A stretch of 64,000 bases of DNA from Thomasclavelia ramosa DSM 1402. GTDB lineage: Bacteria; Bacillota_I; Bacilli_A; Erysipelotrichales; Coprobacillaceae. The notes under the pieces are model-generated. The model did not search any database. It was not told the DNA's origin and was given only the letters and a program-made list of their open reading frames with translations. This document shows positions 36,784-45,449 of the stretch, piece after piece. The translations under genes were made by a program, and so were the position numbers. The stretch lies in assembly GCF_014131695.1 (NCBI RefSeq), contig NZ_CP036346.1, positions 3,183,605-3,247,604 on the forward strand, written 5' to 3'. The stretch's first letter is position 1; every line of letters starts with the position of its first letter.

Positions 36784-38130
36784 ATGGATGCAGGCCCCGA
36801 GTCTTCAATCACATTGCAATTAATTTTAATCGTTGTTCTTACCTTAATCAATGCATATTTTGCGGCTAGCGAAATGGCAATTGTTTCGGTAAACAAAAAC
36901 AAGATTCGTCGTTTAAGCGAGGAAGGAAATAAGAAAGCTAAGTTAGTAGAAAAACTATTAGATCAGCCAACTAACTTCTTATCAACGATCCAAGTAGCGA
37001 TTACTTTAGCAGGTTTCTTTAACTCAGCTAGTGCTGCTACGGGTATTTCTGTTAGTTTAGCTAATCTTTTAAAAGTTTGGTCAATTCCTTACGCTGATAC
37101 AATCGCAGTTGTCTTGATTACTATTTTAATTTCTTTTATTACTTTAATCTTTGGGGAATTAGTTCCAAAAAGAATCGCTTTACAAAAAGCGGAATGGTAT
37201 TCAATGTTCTGTGCTAAGCCTATTTTGATCATCAGTAAAATTGCTGGACCATTTATTAAAATTTTATCTTGGTCAACTAAGTTTGTCTTAAGATTATTTG
37301 GAATGGATGATGAAAATGTTGAAGAATCTTTGTCACGGGAAGAAATTCGTTCAATGGTTGAAAGTGGACAAGAGACAGGAGTTTTCAATGAAATTGAAAC
37401 TGACATGATTACCAATATTTTTGAATTTGATGATAGTTTAGCTTTAAACGTCATGACCCCAAGAACTGATGTTTATTGTATTGATATTAATGACCCATTA
37501 AGTGAGAACATTGATCAAATGATGTCAATGCAGTATACTCGAATTCCTGTTTATGATGATTCAATTGATAATATCATTGGGATTTTAAATATGAAGGATT
37601 TTGCTATTGAAGCTAGACAAGTTGGTTTTGACAATGTTGATATTCGTAAGCTATTACGAAAACCATACTTTGTCTTAGAGACTAAAAATATTGATGATTT
37701 ATTTAAAGAACTACAAGAAGATCGCCAACATATTGCAATTCTTGTAGATGAATATGGTGGGTTTTCAGGGATCGTCACAGTTGAAGATCTAATCGAAGAA
37801 ATCATGGGAGATATCGAAGATGAGTATGATCATGACGATGAACCTAAACTACAAAAAATAGATGACTATAATTTTATCGTTGATGGAAATTATCTAATTG
37901 ACGATCTTGATGATGAATTAGATTTAAAATTAGATAATGTTAATCATGATACAATCAGTGGTTTTGTTCTTCATTTATTAGGAGAAATTCCTGATGATAA
38001 TCAAGAACGTAGTGTAACTTATGAAAATCTTACATTTAAAATTACTGGTGTAAAAGGTAATCGTGTAACAAAAATCAAATTAACAATTAAAAAATCAGAA
38101 GAAAAAGAATCCGATTCTAGTGAAGACTAA
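36784..38130 (+). CDS. CNNM/CorC-type (hemolysin III C) membrane protein
   Basis: A 448-residue protein: DUF21 transmembrane domain (about 10-190, three to four membrane segments and FAASEMAIVSVNKNKIRRL), CBS pair (about 215-335, VMTPRTDVYCI, IPVYDDSIDNIIGILNMKDF, HIAILVDEYGGFSGIVTVEDLIEEIMGDIEDEYD) and the CorC_HlyC C-terminal domain (about 350-435). This family is linked to Mg2+ homeostasis. Single gene; its 3' end overlaps the convergent MATE gene by 14 bases. Confidence 0.93.
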   Translation: MDAGPESSITLQLILIVVLTLINAYFAASEMAIVSVNKNKIRRLSEEGNKKAKLVEKLLDQPTNFLSTIQVAITLAGFFNSASAATGISVSLANLLKVWSIPYADTIAVVLITILISFITLIFGELVPKRIALQKAEWYSMFCAKPILIISKIAGPFIKILSWSTKFVLRLFGMDDENVEESLSREEIRSMVESGQETGVFNEIETDMITNIFEFDDSLALNVMTPRTDVYCIDINDPLSENIDQMMSMQYTRIPVYDDSIDNIIGILNMKDFAIEARQVGFDNVDIRKLLRKPYFVLETKNIDDLFKELQEDRQHIAILVDEYGGFSGIVTVEDLIEEIMGDIEDEYDHDDEPKLQKIDDYNFIVDGNYLIDDLDDELDLKLDNVNHDTISGFVLHLLGEIPDDNQERSVTYENLTFKITGVKGNRVTKIKLTIKKSEEKESDSSED

Positions 38131-38147
38131 AATCGGATTTTCTTTTT
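38103..38147. terminator. convergent terminator
   Basis: AATCCGATT/AATCGGATT stem located across the overlapping 3' ends of the CNNM and MATE genes, with T-run TTCTTTTT on the plus strand. Confidence 0.75.
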
Positions 38148-39424
38148 AAAATAATAGTAATTATAGAAGTAATCAATTCTGTTACCACATAAGTTAGCCA
38201 AACTCCATCTACTTTAAAAATAGTTGATAAAATAAATATTACTGGTGCAATTAAAATAAAACCTCGTAATGATGAAATTATAAAAGCTTGACGTGGTTTA
38301 TCGCTTGCACTAAAGAAAGTGGCACTAATCATATTTACTCCTGCAAAAATAAAGCCCCCAAAATAAATATGAATTCCTCTAACTGCCAAATCCAGCAATT
38401 CCGGATTGCTACTTGAATTAAACAAAGCTACGATCTGAGCAGCAGCAAAATAACTGCTAAGATAAACAATAACTGCAAATATAATAACTGTCCAAAGACC
38501 ATAATGATAAGCTAAATTTACATTTCGATATTCTTTAAAACTAAGATTTTTACTAATAATTGGTTGAATTCCCTGAGCAACCCCTGTAAACATCGATACA
38601 ATAACAAAAGCGATATTAGCAATAATTCCGTAGGCTGCAACACCTATATTCCCGCTATACTTCAACAAAGTAAAATTAAATAACAACATTACTATTCCAG
38701 TAGCTAATTCTCCTATTAAAGCTGATAATCCTAATAAAAAAATATCTTTACAATGGTTAAGACATAATTTTGTTTTAAGAAATTTAAAATTAGCTTTCTT
38801 GATTACATATGGAGACATAATTGAAATTGAAATAACCGGTGCTACCCCTGTTGCTAAAGCAGCCCCAAACATTCCTAAACCAAAAGGGAAAATAAATATA
38901 TAATCCAAAACAACATTAGTTAAACTACCAATTAACATTCCCATCATTGCTAATCTCGGATTATCATCATTACGAACAAAGCCAATCAATAAATTATTCA
39001 ACATAAACATTGGTGCAAAAAACATAATTGTTTTTAAATAAGTTGCAGTATAGATAGTTGTATCTTGATTAGCCCCTAAAAGATTTGCTAATGATGTCGA
39101 CGCACTTAGTCCCAAAACAACAAAAATAATGGCTAGAATAAGCATAAAATAAAGAGCATTACTGAAAATTATATTTTGTGAGGTTCTATTACTATTTACC
39201 TTTAACAAAGAATACCGTGTTCCCCCACCGATTCCAATCATTAGTCCTAAGCCATTTATTAAACAGTACATTGGTAAAGCTAAATTTAGAGCTGATAATC
39301 CAATTTCACCAACACCATTTGCAATAAAAAAAGTATCTGCCAGAATATAGCATGATAAACCAATCATTCCTAAAACATTTAACGATGTATATTTTAAGAA
39401 ATCTTTAAAAATATAATTTTTCAT
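38117..39424 (-). CDS. MATE-family efflux transporter
   Basis: A polytopic membrane protein of about 435 residues with 12 hydrophobic segments in the two-bundle MATE arrangement. MIGLSCYILADTFFIANGVGEIGLSALNLALPMY at the start and TGVAQGIQPIISKNL in the middle are typical. Exports cationic drugs or metabolites in exchange for Na+ or H+. Two starts are possible; I take ATG at 39424, since the GGAGGA site would abut the one at 39430. No regulator is adjacent. Confidence 0.9.
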   Translation of the reverse strand: MKNYIFKDFLKYTSLNVLGMIGLSCYILADTFFIANGVGEIGLSALNLALPMYCLINGLGLMIGIGGGTRYSLLKVNSNRTSQNIIFSNALYFMLILAIIFVVLGLSASTSLANLLGANQDTTIYTATYLKTIMFFAPMFMLNNLLIGFVRNDDNPRLAMMGMLIGSLTNVVLDYIFIFPFGLGMFGAALATGVAPVISISIMSPYVIKKANFKFLKTKLCLNHCKDIFLLGLSALIGELATGIVMLLFNFTLLKYSGNIGVAAYGIIANIAFVIVSMFTGVAQGIQPIISKNLSFKEYRNVNLAYHYGLWTVIIFAVIVYLSSYFAAAQIVALFNSSSNPELLDLAVRGIHIYFGGFIFAGVNMISATFFSASDKPRQAFIISSLRGFILIAPVIFILSTIFKVDGVWLTYVVTELITSIITIILKRKSDFSLH

Positions 39425-39647
39425 CCTCATTCCTCCAGTCTTTCTCCATCTTAAACTATAAGATTACCTTATAGTCAATCAAATTTTAAAAATATTTCAA
39501 CTAAAGCGACTAGATTAATCACTTTTTTATTTATCAAGTTGTAACTTTTAAATAAACTAGCCTAAAACACTAATCTTCATTTTATTAGCCAATAATTTTG
39601 ATTATTATTTAATTAGTTATCAGTTATTACTGAAAGGGGAGGTGAAA

Positions 39648-41042
39648 ATGGAAGATTTCCTAAAAGATGTATATACATCGATATATAAAAAGTGGATTTT
39701 ATTTCAACAGATCGATAATTGTCAAATTATGCTTTCATCAAAAGATCAAAATAAAATTATCTTGGAGACAAAGTATGGTGTAGCTAATGTTATTTTTTAT
39801 AAATTCAATATTATTGAATTAAATGTTATTAGTAAAATAGATCAAGAATCTTGTTTCTTTTTACACTTTCAAATGAATAACATAAATCATGCAATTAATC
39901 TATTTTATGAAATGGTTGAATGTTTAAAAACATTGATCAAGAAACCAAAAATAAAAATCTTATTATGCTGCAGTGGTGGTCTTACAACAACTTATTTTGC
40001 TTATAAGATTGATGAAGCAATTCAGTTATTTGCTCTTGATTATGAAATTGCAGCAACTGGCTACAACGAATTATTCAAAAAAGGTGAACAATATGATGTA
40101 ATCCTACTAGCACCTCAAGTTTCTTTTATGTATGCAAAAGTTAAAAAGATTTTTAAAGATAAATATTTACTTAATATTCCTGCACAAGTATTTGCTAAAT
40201 ATGATGTAAAAGAAATTCTTAATCTAGTTGACCAAGAACTAATTAAAAAACGTAACAAAAATGGTCAAGTTCAATTGCTTTCGATTAGAAATAAAACCAT
40301 CACCTTTCATCGTAAAATTCTATGTATTTCTCTTTTTAGAAATCGTAATCGGATTCATATTGCATATCGACTTTATCAAAGTCAAAGTGATATTATTGTA
40401 AACAATGAAACAATTAAACAACGAATTACAATTCAAGACATCTATGATGTTATCGATACTGTTTTATTAAATTATCCAGGTATTGAGGTTATTGGTTTTT
40501 CAACACCAGGAATTGTTAATAATGGATTTGCTACAACTGCCAGTATTAATGGTTTTGATGATATGAATTATAAAAAATTGTTTACAAGCAAATATTCACA
40601 AAAATTTATTATTACAAACGATGTTAATACCGCAGCAATTGGCTATCATGCTACTCAAAATCAATACTCATCAATTGTGTTACTTTTTCAGCCAATGAGT
40701 ACTAAAGCTGGTGCTGGTATCATCATTGATAATAAATTAATCAATGGCAAGCATAACGTGGCAGGTGAAATGAAATACCTCCCCGTAAATCTATTAGAGA
40801 AAGGTGCTAATGTATATAAAACACCAGAAGATATTATTAAAATTGTTAAATATATTTCTTTATCGATTATTAGTGTAATTGGGCCTGAGGCAATCGTTAT
40901 CTTTTGTAGTCTTTTACCTAATATTGAAGATTTAGAAAATGAGTTAAAAACAGTATTACCACAAGAATATATTCCTCGGTTAATTAAAATTGACGATATT
41001 CAAGAATATATTTTCCTAGGTCAAACAATTATTTGTACCTAA
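39648..41042 (+). CDS. EIIB-ROK fusion protein
   Basis: A 464-residue protein with an unusual layout. Residues 1-100: unknown, helical. 104-200: PTS lactose/cellobiose-type EIIB (IKILLCCSGGLTTTYFAYKI, VILLAPQVSFMY; Cys107/108). 220-464: ROK domain (VIGFSTPGIVNNG, ITNDVNTAAIGYH, KAGAGIIIDNKLINGKHNVAGEM). The ROK part has the substrate-fold and the GAG loop, but the N-terminal phosphate motif DxGGT is replaced by CISLFRNRNRIHI, and the zinc-binding CxCGxxGC is missing, so kinase activity is doubtful. The fusion could sense PTS phosphorylation. The frame opens at GTG 39642; ATG at 39648 after GGGGAGGTGAAA is preferred. Next gene is a free EIIB. Confidence 0.75.
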   Translation: MEDFLKDVYTSIYKKWILFQQIDNCQIMLSSKDQNKIILETKYGVANVIFYKFNIIELNVISKIDQESCFFLHFQMNNINHAINLFYEMVECLKTLIKKPKIKILLCCSGGLTTTYFAYKIDEAIQLFALDYEIAATGYNELFKKGEQYDVILLAPQVSFMYAKVKKIFKDKYLLNIPAQVFAKYDVKEILNLVDQELIKKRNKNGQVQLLSIRNKTITFHRKILCISLFRNRNRIHIAYRLYQSQSDIIVNNETIKQRITIQDIYDVIDTVLLNYPGIEVIGFSTPGIVNNGFATTASINGFDDMNYKKLFTSKYSQKFIITNDVNTAAIGYHATQNQYSSIVLLFQPMSTKAGAGIIIDNKLINGKHNVAGEMKYLPVNLLEKGANVYKTPEDIIKIVKYISLSIISVIGPEAIVIFCSLLPNIEDLENELKTVLPQEYIPRLIKIDDIQEYIFLGQTIICT

Positions 41043-41068
41043 ATTAAATAAAAATTAAGGAGAAAATT

Positions 41069-41380
41069 ATGAAAAAGATTTTATTAGTATGTTGTGCAGG
41101 AATGTCTACAAGTTTATTAGTAAACCGGATGCGAGAAGTTGCTAAAACAAAAGAAATTGATTGCAAAATCTGGTCAACAAGTGAAAAAGAATTACCAAAT
41201 GAATTTGCCCAAGAACCTGCTGATGTAATTCTTGTTGGTCCACAAATCAGATATTTACTTAATAATATTAAAAAAGAAGTAAACAATACTGTTCCAGTTG
41301 AGCTTATTGATATGCGTATTTACGGTATGATGGATGGTGAAAAGGTTCTTAATCAAGCTTTAAACGCATTAGAAAAATAA
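41069..41380 (+). CDS. PTS lactose/cellobiose-type EIIB
   Basis: A 103-residue stand-alone EIIB, VCCAGMSTSLL (Cys8 is the phospho-site), ILVGPQIRYLL, and VELIDMRIYGMMDGEKVL. No EIIA or EIIC partner is adjacent, so it must use a permease elsewhere or serve the EIIB-ROK fusion directly upstream (26-base gap, same strand). RBS AAGGAGAAAA. Confidence 0.92.
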   Translation: MKKILLVCCAGMSTSLLVNRMREVAKTKEIDCKIWSTSEKELPNEFAQEPADVILVGPQIRYLLNNIKKEVNNTVPVELIDMRIYGMMDGEKVLNQALNALEK

Positions 41381-41391
41381 TCAACTGACAG

Positions 41392-42204
41392 CTATTTTAA
41401 ATAGTGCATATAATTAGATAATTCAAGACGATAGAGCAATGTTGCATATAAAATATTGATTACGTATTCAGCACTAAAAGTAGCACATAAGCTATCAATA
41501 TCTTCAAATAAACTAGTATCAAATAATAGATAATCGTGGCACAGCTGAATTAGATCCTTACCCTTTTTACCTAATATCCCGACCGTATATACATTCCTAT
41601 TTTTTAAGATTTTAGCAATTTCTTTAATTAAGTTATTATCGCCGGTCGTAGTGATAAGGATCGAGACGTTACTTTGATGCTGCTGCATATTATCAATATA
41701 TTTAATATTAATACCATTTTGATATGAACAAGGAAGCCCTAATGATTGTAATTTAAAACACATTTCTTTAGCAATCGTATCTGAAAGACCAATTCCATAA
41801 ATATCGATAAACGAAGCACTCAATATCCGATTACAAACACGATTAACAACATTTTTATCTAGTAATCGATTTGTCTGAATCATCGCTTTTTCATATAAAG
41901 AGGCAATTACTTTTTCAGTATCTTCTAAAGATGTAAAATACTGTTCAGGATGCTCAGTTGGGAGATCATTATATTTAAGATAATCATTTCTTTCTAAGAT
42001 CAATGTAGATAAAAATTCACGAAAATTATTGAACCCTAATTTCTTATAAAGACGGGTTACTGCCGCTTGTGAAGTATAACTCTGTTTTCCCAACTCACTG
42101 CTTGTAAGATTATTAATTTTTTGATCTTTGTTTAAAAGAAATTGAGCAATACTTTTTTCAGTATTGGTAAGGTTATTATCATCTAATAAGTGTTCTATAA
42201 TCAT
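41392..42204 (-). CDS. RpiR/MurR-family regulator
   Basis: A regulator with an N-terminal HTH_6 domain (about 1-75 from the start used here; SELGKQSYTSQAAVTRLYKKLGFNNFREF) and a C-terminal SIS sugar-phosphate-binding domain (about 105-235; DIYGIGLSDTIAKEMCFKLQSLG, ILITTTGDNNLIKEIAKIL). Frame opens at 42252, but AAAGGAGG precedes ATG 42204 (270 residues), which I take. Convergent to the EIIB pair, and probably their regulator by proximity (inference). Confidence 0.9.
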   Translation of the reverse strand: MIIEHLLDDNNLTNTEKSIAQFLLNKDQKINNLTSSELGKQSYTSQAAVTRLYKKLGFNNFREFLSTLILERNDYLKYNDLPTEHPEQYFTSLEDTEKVIASLYEKAMIQTNRLLDKNVVNRVCNRILSASFIDIYGIGLSDTIAKEMCFKLQSLGLPCSYQNGINIKYIDNMQQHQSNVSILITTTGDNNLIKEIAKILKNRNVYTVGILGKKGKDLIQLCHDYLLFDTSLFEDIDSLCATFSAEYVINILYATLLYRLELSNYMHYLK

Positions 42205-42264
42205 ATTTCGTAGACCTCCTTTAACTATTTGATCGTATCTATATTTTATCAAATAATCAATAAA

Positions 42265-42290
42265 ATAAAAGGGTTGAATAAATCAACCCA
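42265..42290 (-). terminator. terminator after the Nudix gene
   Basis: GGGTTGA/TCAACCC with five-base loop, then CTTTTATTTTA on the minus strand. Confidence 0.85.
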
Positions 42291-42301
42291 GTAATTGTCT
42301 A

Positions 42302-42943
42302 TTAATCGCATAAACATTGCCAATTATCATCAAAATGTGCTTTGAAGCACATTTTTATCTGTTCTAAAGTTACTTTCTCCTCAGCCAATTCAGGAAGTTC
42401 ATCTAGGCTAAAATAACCACTATCAAGTGTTTCGATATTTGGTTTAAATGCACCACCAAGATAAGAACATTCTATGAAAATCTTAGTAATTCCATACGCA
42501 TAGCGAGGCGTATTATGAATATTACGATCTAGAATTGCAATTACTTTAACTATCTGAGCCTCAATCCCGGCTTCTTCTTGTAATTCCCTAATTGTATTTT
42601 CCTTAACACTTGCTAAAGCATCTACCCAACCACCGGGAATTGACCAGCGTCCATCAGATTCCTGCACCAGCAAAATCTTATCACCTTTAAAAACAGCACC
42701 ACGAGAATCTAATTTTGGTGTTTGAAACCCTGTTTCATTACAAAATAATGAAGTAACTGTTGCAATCGGTAAATCACTTTGTAAAGCGACCATTTCTGCA
42801 GATATTTGACGAATTCGCTCAAATCTTTCTTGATCAAATTTATCTTTTGTATATGCTAATCCACCTTGAGCTAAAAATTGTAACTCTTGAGCTAAATCTA
42901 ACCACCTATTTTGTTTGTTCATCATTTTTTTCTCTAGTTTCAT
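42302..42943 (-). CDS. Nudix hydrolase with N-terminal helical domain
   Basis: A 213-residue protein: N-terminal Nudix_N_2-type helical region (about 1-60, WLDLAQELQFLAQGGLAYTKDKFDQERFERIRQIS) and a Nudix domain (about 65-205). The box reads GGWVDALASVKENTIRELQEEAGI: the RELQEE metal site is intact but the first conserved Glu of GX5E is Ala. Hydrolyses nucleoside-diphosphate-linked compounds. The start overlaps the MscS stop by 38 bases; internal ATGs at 42925 and 42922 are alternative starts with no better ribosome site. Confidence 0.85.
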   Translation of the reverse strand: MKLEKKMMNKQNRWLDLAQELQFLAQGGLAYTKDKFDQERFERIRQISAEMVALQSDLPIATVTSLFCNETGFQTPKLDSRGAVFKGDKILLVQESDGRWSIPGGWVDALASVKENTIRELQEEAGIEAQIVKVIAILDRNIHNTPRYAYGITKIFIECSYLGGAFKPNIETLDSGYFSLDELPELAEEKVTLEQIKMCFKAHFDDNWQCLCD

Positions 42944-43778
42944 TAATTACAACTCGATGCGGATATGGAATATCAATCCCGTTTTCATCAAAACGTTTCT
43001 TAATAATCAAACGCAAATCTGATAATAATTGAAAACCAGCACCACTATCCTTAGAGAATAATGTTGCTCGTAATTGAATTCCACTATCATTAAATTCGAC
43101 ACAATGAACTTTAACCATTGGTTCATGTTTTTTCTTTTGTGCTTTAGTTCTGCCATCTAAACATAATGAATGTTTACTTCCTTCTTCTTGAATAATTTCA
43201 ATTGCTTTTTGAATATCACTTTCGTAAGAAACCTCAAGATATAAATAGTTGGCTTTTTGAGTCTTAACATTAGATACATTTTCAATAATTGCTTTATTCA
43301 TTATCGTATTAGGTATAATTACCTGTGTTCTTTCTAATGTTTCAATGACACTGTGGCGCATTGAAATATCAATTACAGTTCCAATAACATTATATTCTCT
43401 AACATTGACAAAATCACCAATTTTATAAGGCTTATAAGTCATGATCATAAAACCATTGATCATATTACTTGCAGCTTCTTGTGATGCTAACCCAACTACA
43501 ACTGCTAAGATTCCTCCACTGGCCAGCAGAGCCTTAATGATTGACTGCATCGCCGTAATTTCACTCATAATAATTGCTAAAACAATTGTTACTAAAACGA
43601 TTTTTTTAATACGCATTGGAAAAACTAATTTCAACGGATCATTTATCTTCTTTTTTATAATTTTATTGATTATTTTATTAATAACCAAAACTATAACAAC
43701 TGATATCAAAATACTTATTCCGCTATCAATTAATCCATGTTCAAATAAACTATTTATTCGTTCATAAGTTTTATCCAT
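42906..43778 (-). CDS. small-conductance mechanosensitive channel (MscS family)
   Basis: A 290-residue MscS-type channel: three membrane segments (about 15-110), the pore-lining helix in ALLASGGILAVVVGLASQEAASNMINGFMIM, then the cytoplasmic beta/alpha-beta domain (YKIGDFVNVREYNVIGTVIDISMRHSVIETLERTQVIIPNTIM ... GIDIPYPHRVV). Releases solutes upon hypo-osmotic shock. Nine bases downstream of the small membrane protein gene; operon with MnmE. Confidence 0.93.
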   Translation of the reverse strand: MDKTYERINSLFEHGLIDSGISILISVVIVLVINKIINKIIKKKINDPLKLVFPMRIKKIVLVTIVLAIIMSEITAMQSIIKALLASGGILAVVVGLASQEAASNMINGFMIMTYKPYKIGDFVNVREYNVIGTVIDISMRHSVIETLERTQVIIPNTIMNKAIIENVSNVKTQKANYLYLEVSYESDIQKAIEIIQEEGSKHSLCLDGRTKAQKKKHEPMVKVHCVEFNDSGIQLRATLFSKDSGAGFQLLSDLRLIIKKRFDENGIDIPYPHRVVINETREKNDEQTK

Positions 43779-43786
43779 TTAACCAC

Positions 43787-44014
43787 CTACTTAGATTTTG
43801 AACCATAATATTTACCAATAAAATATAGACAGATACATTGAATAGCTCCAATTATTGATAACATCAATAAAACATAGCTAATCCAAAATAATATATCATT
43901 ACCTGTATTAAAAGCATTAATTATTAGAAATACTACAAACGATATAGCTGCCACAATCCCTAAATACTTTGAAAAGCCTAGAAATCTAGCCGATAAAATT
44001 CTATTTTTGTCCAT
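43787..44014 (-). CDS. small two-pass membrane protein
   Basis: A 75-residue protein with two hydrophobic segments (about 17-37, IVAAISFVVFLIINAF; 43-66, ILFWISYVLLMLSIIGAIQCIC) and a basic tail (GKYYGSKSK). No family recognised. It starts one base after the MnmE stop and ends nine bases before MscS, so it is clearly part of the mnmE-mscS operon. Confidence 0.75.
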   Translation of the reverse strand: MDKNRILSARFLGFSKYLGIVAAISFVVFLIINAFNTGNDILFWISYVLLMLSIIGAIQCICLYFIGKYYGSKSK

Positions 44015-44015
44015 T

Positions 44016-45350
44016 TTATTTACCTATACAAAAGCGTTTAAATAATTCATCTAATAAATCTTCTTTCGCTTTCTCTCCTAATATTTCTTTTAAATTATTC
44101 CAACATTCATATAAATCAGTAACAATCAAATCCGTTGGTATCATCATTTCCATAGCTTCAACAGCTTGCTTTAAAGCCTGACTAGCACGTTGTAATAACA
44201 TTGTTTGACGTGCATTTGTCAGAATATGATCATTATTATCAATAATCTTACCTAACTCAAACATTTTTTTGATTTCTTCTGTCAAAGTGCTAATTTGATT
44301 ATCTTTAGCACTAATAACAATACCATCTAAATCTACTTTTGTTCCTTGATCGGCTTTATTAAGCACGATAATTCTAGTAGCATCTTCTGTTAGTTCTAAT
44401 AACTGCATATCTTCACTACTTAATGACTGCGAACCATCAATTACCAATAAAACAAGGTCCGCTTGGTGAATCAGTTCTTTAGACTTTTCAACCCCCATAC
44501 TTTCAATGATATCATCAGTTTCTCGGATTCCTGCAGTATCAATCATATTGAGAACTACTCCATCAATGCTAATACTTCCTTCAACAATATCCCGGGTTGT
44601 TCCTGCAATATTTGTTACAATTGCTTTATCCTCTCGAAGCAGAGCATTCAATAAACTACTCTTACCAACATTAGGACGTCCAATAATAACTGTTTTAATT
44701 CCCTCTTTAACTAATTTAATATTTTTAGAATCATCAAGAATCTTATTCATTTTAGTCAATAGATTGGCACTTCGTGGTAATAACGAAGAAGCAGTCAATT
44801 CCTCAACATCATCATATTCAGGATAATCAATATTAACTTCGATCTGAGTGATTATTTGAATTAAATCTTCTTTCAAATCTTCAATAAAACCGCTAATACT
44901 ACCACTAATTCCTTTTAACGCTAAATCTGTTGCATAACTATTTTTAGCAGTAATAATATCACTAATTGCCTCAGCCTGTGATAAATCAATTCGACCATTA
45001 AGAAATGCTCTTTTACTAAACTCACCACGCTCAGCCATTCTAGCACCATTTTTGATACACACTTCTAATACTCGTGAAGTAATATAAACACCACCATGAC
45101 AATTTATTTCCACCATTTCTTCACCTGTAAATGTTCTTGTACCTCGATAAATATTAACTAACACTTCATCAATTCTTTTTCCATCGTCAATGATATATCC
45201 ATAATTGATCGTATGACTAGGTTTTTCTATTATTTTGCCTGTAAAGAATTTTTGAACAAAGGCAATACAATCTGGACCACTTACTCTAATCATTGAAATT
45301 GCAGCTTCTAAGCGACTTGTTGCAATTGCAACAATAATATCTTCGTTCAA
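44016..45350 (-). CDS. mnmE: tRNA modification GTPase MnmE
   Basis: A 444-residue MnmE (TrmE), which with MnmG installs the cmnm5 group on U34 of certain tRNAs. N-terminal formyl-THF-binding domain, and an internal GTPase domain with GRPNVGKSSLLN, GTTRD, DTAGIRETDD and NKADQG. Ends in the invariant FCIGK. Start codon is TTG at 45350, seven bases after AAAGGAAGGTGA. Near the origin, as usual in Firmicutes, but mnmG is not in the window. Confidence 0.97.
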   Translation of the reverse strand: MNEDIIVAIATSRLEAAISMIRVSGPDCIAFVQKFFTGKIIEKPSHTINYGYIIDDGKRIDEVLVNIYRGTRTFTGEEMVEINCHGGVYITSRVLEVCIKNGARMAERGEFSKRAFLNGRIDLSQAEAISDIITAKNSYATDLALKGISGSISGFIEDLKEDLIQIITQIEVNIDYPEYDDVEELTASSLLPRSANLLTKMNKILDDSKNIKLVKEGIKTVIIGRPNVGKSSLLNALLREDKAIVTNIAGTTRDIVEGSISIDGVVLNMIDTAGIRETDDIIESMGVEKSKELIHQADLVLLVIDGSQSLSSEDMQLLELTEDATRIIVLNKADQGTKVDLDGIVISAKDNQISTLTEEIKKMFELGKIIDNNDHILTNARQTMLLQRASQALKQAVEAMEMMIPTDLIVTDLYECWNNLKEILGEKAKEDLLDELFKRFCIGK

Positions 45351-45449
45351 AATATCACCTTCCTTTATCTTTTGTATTTTATCATAAATTATTATTAATT
45401 AATATACCTAATCAATGCTATAATGGTGGTAAGCAGGGAGGAATTCAAC

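Noticed and set aside
37089..37454. 121-codon minus-strand frame inside the CNNM gene
   Set aside because: Antisense to a conserved transmembrane domain; no start signal.
41385..41412. Hairpin between the EIIB gene and the convergent RpiR gene
   Set aside because: GCTATTT/AAATAG stem has no T-run on either strand; not convincing as a terminator.
43441..43767. 108-codon plus-strand frame opposite MscS
   Set aside because: Low-complexity Ile/Thr-rich antisense of membrane-helix codons; no ribosome site.
44463..44826. Two overlapping plus-strand frames opposite mnmE
   Set aside because: They lie opposite the conserved GTPase motifs; no ribosome site.
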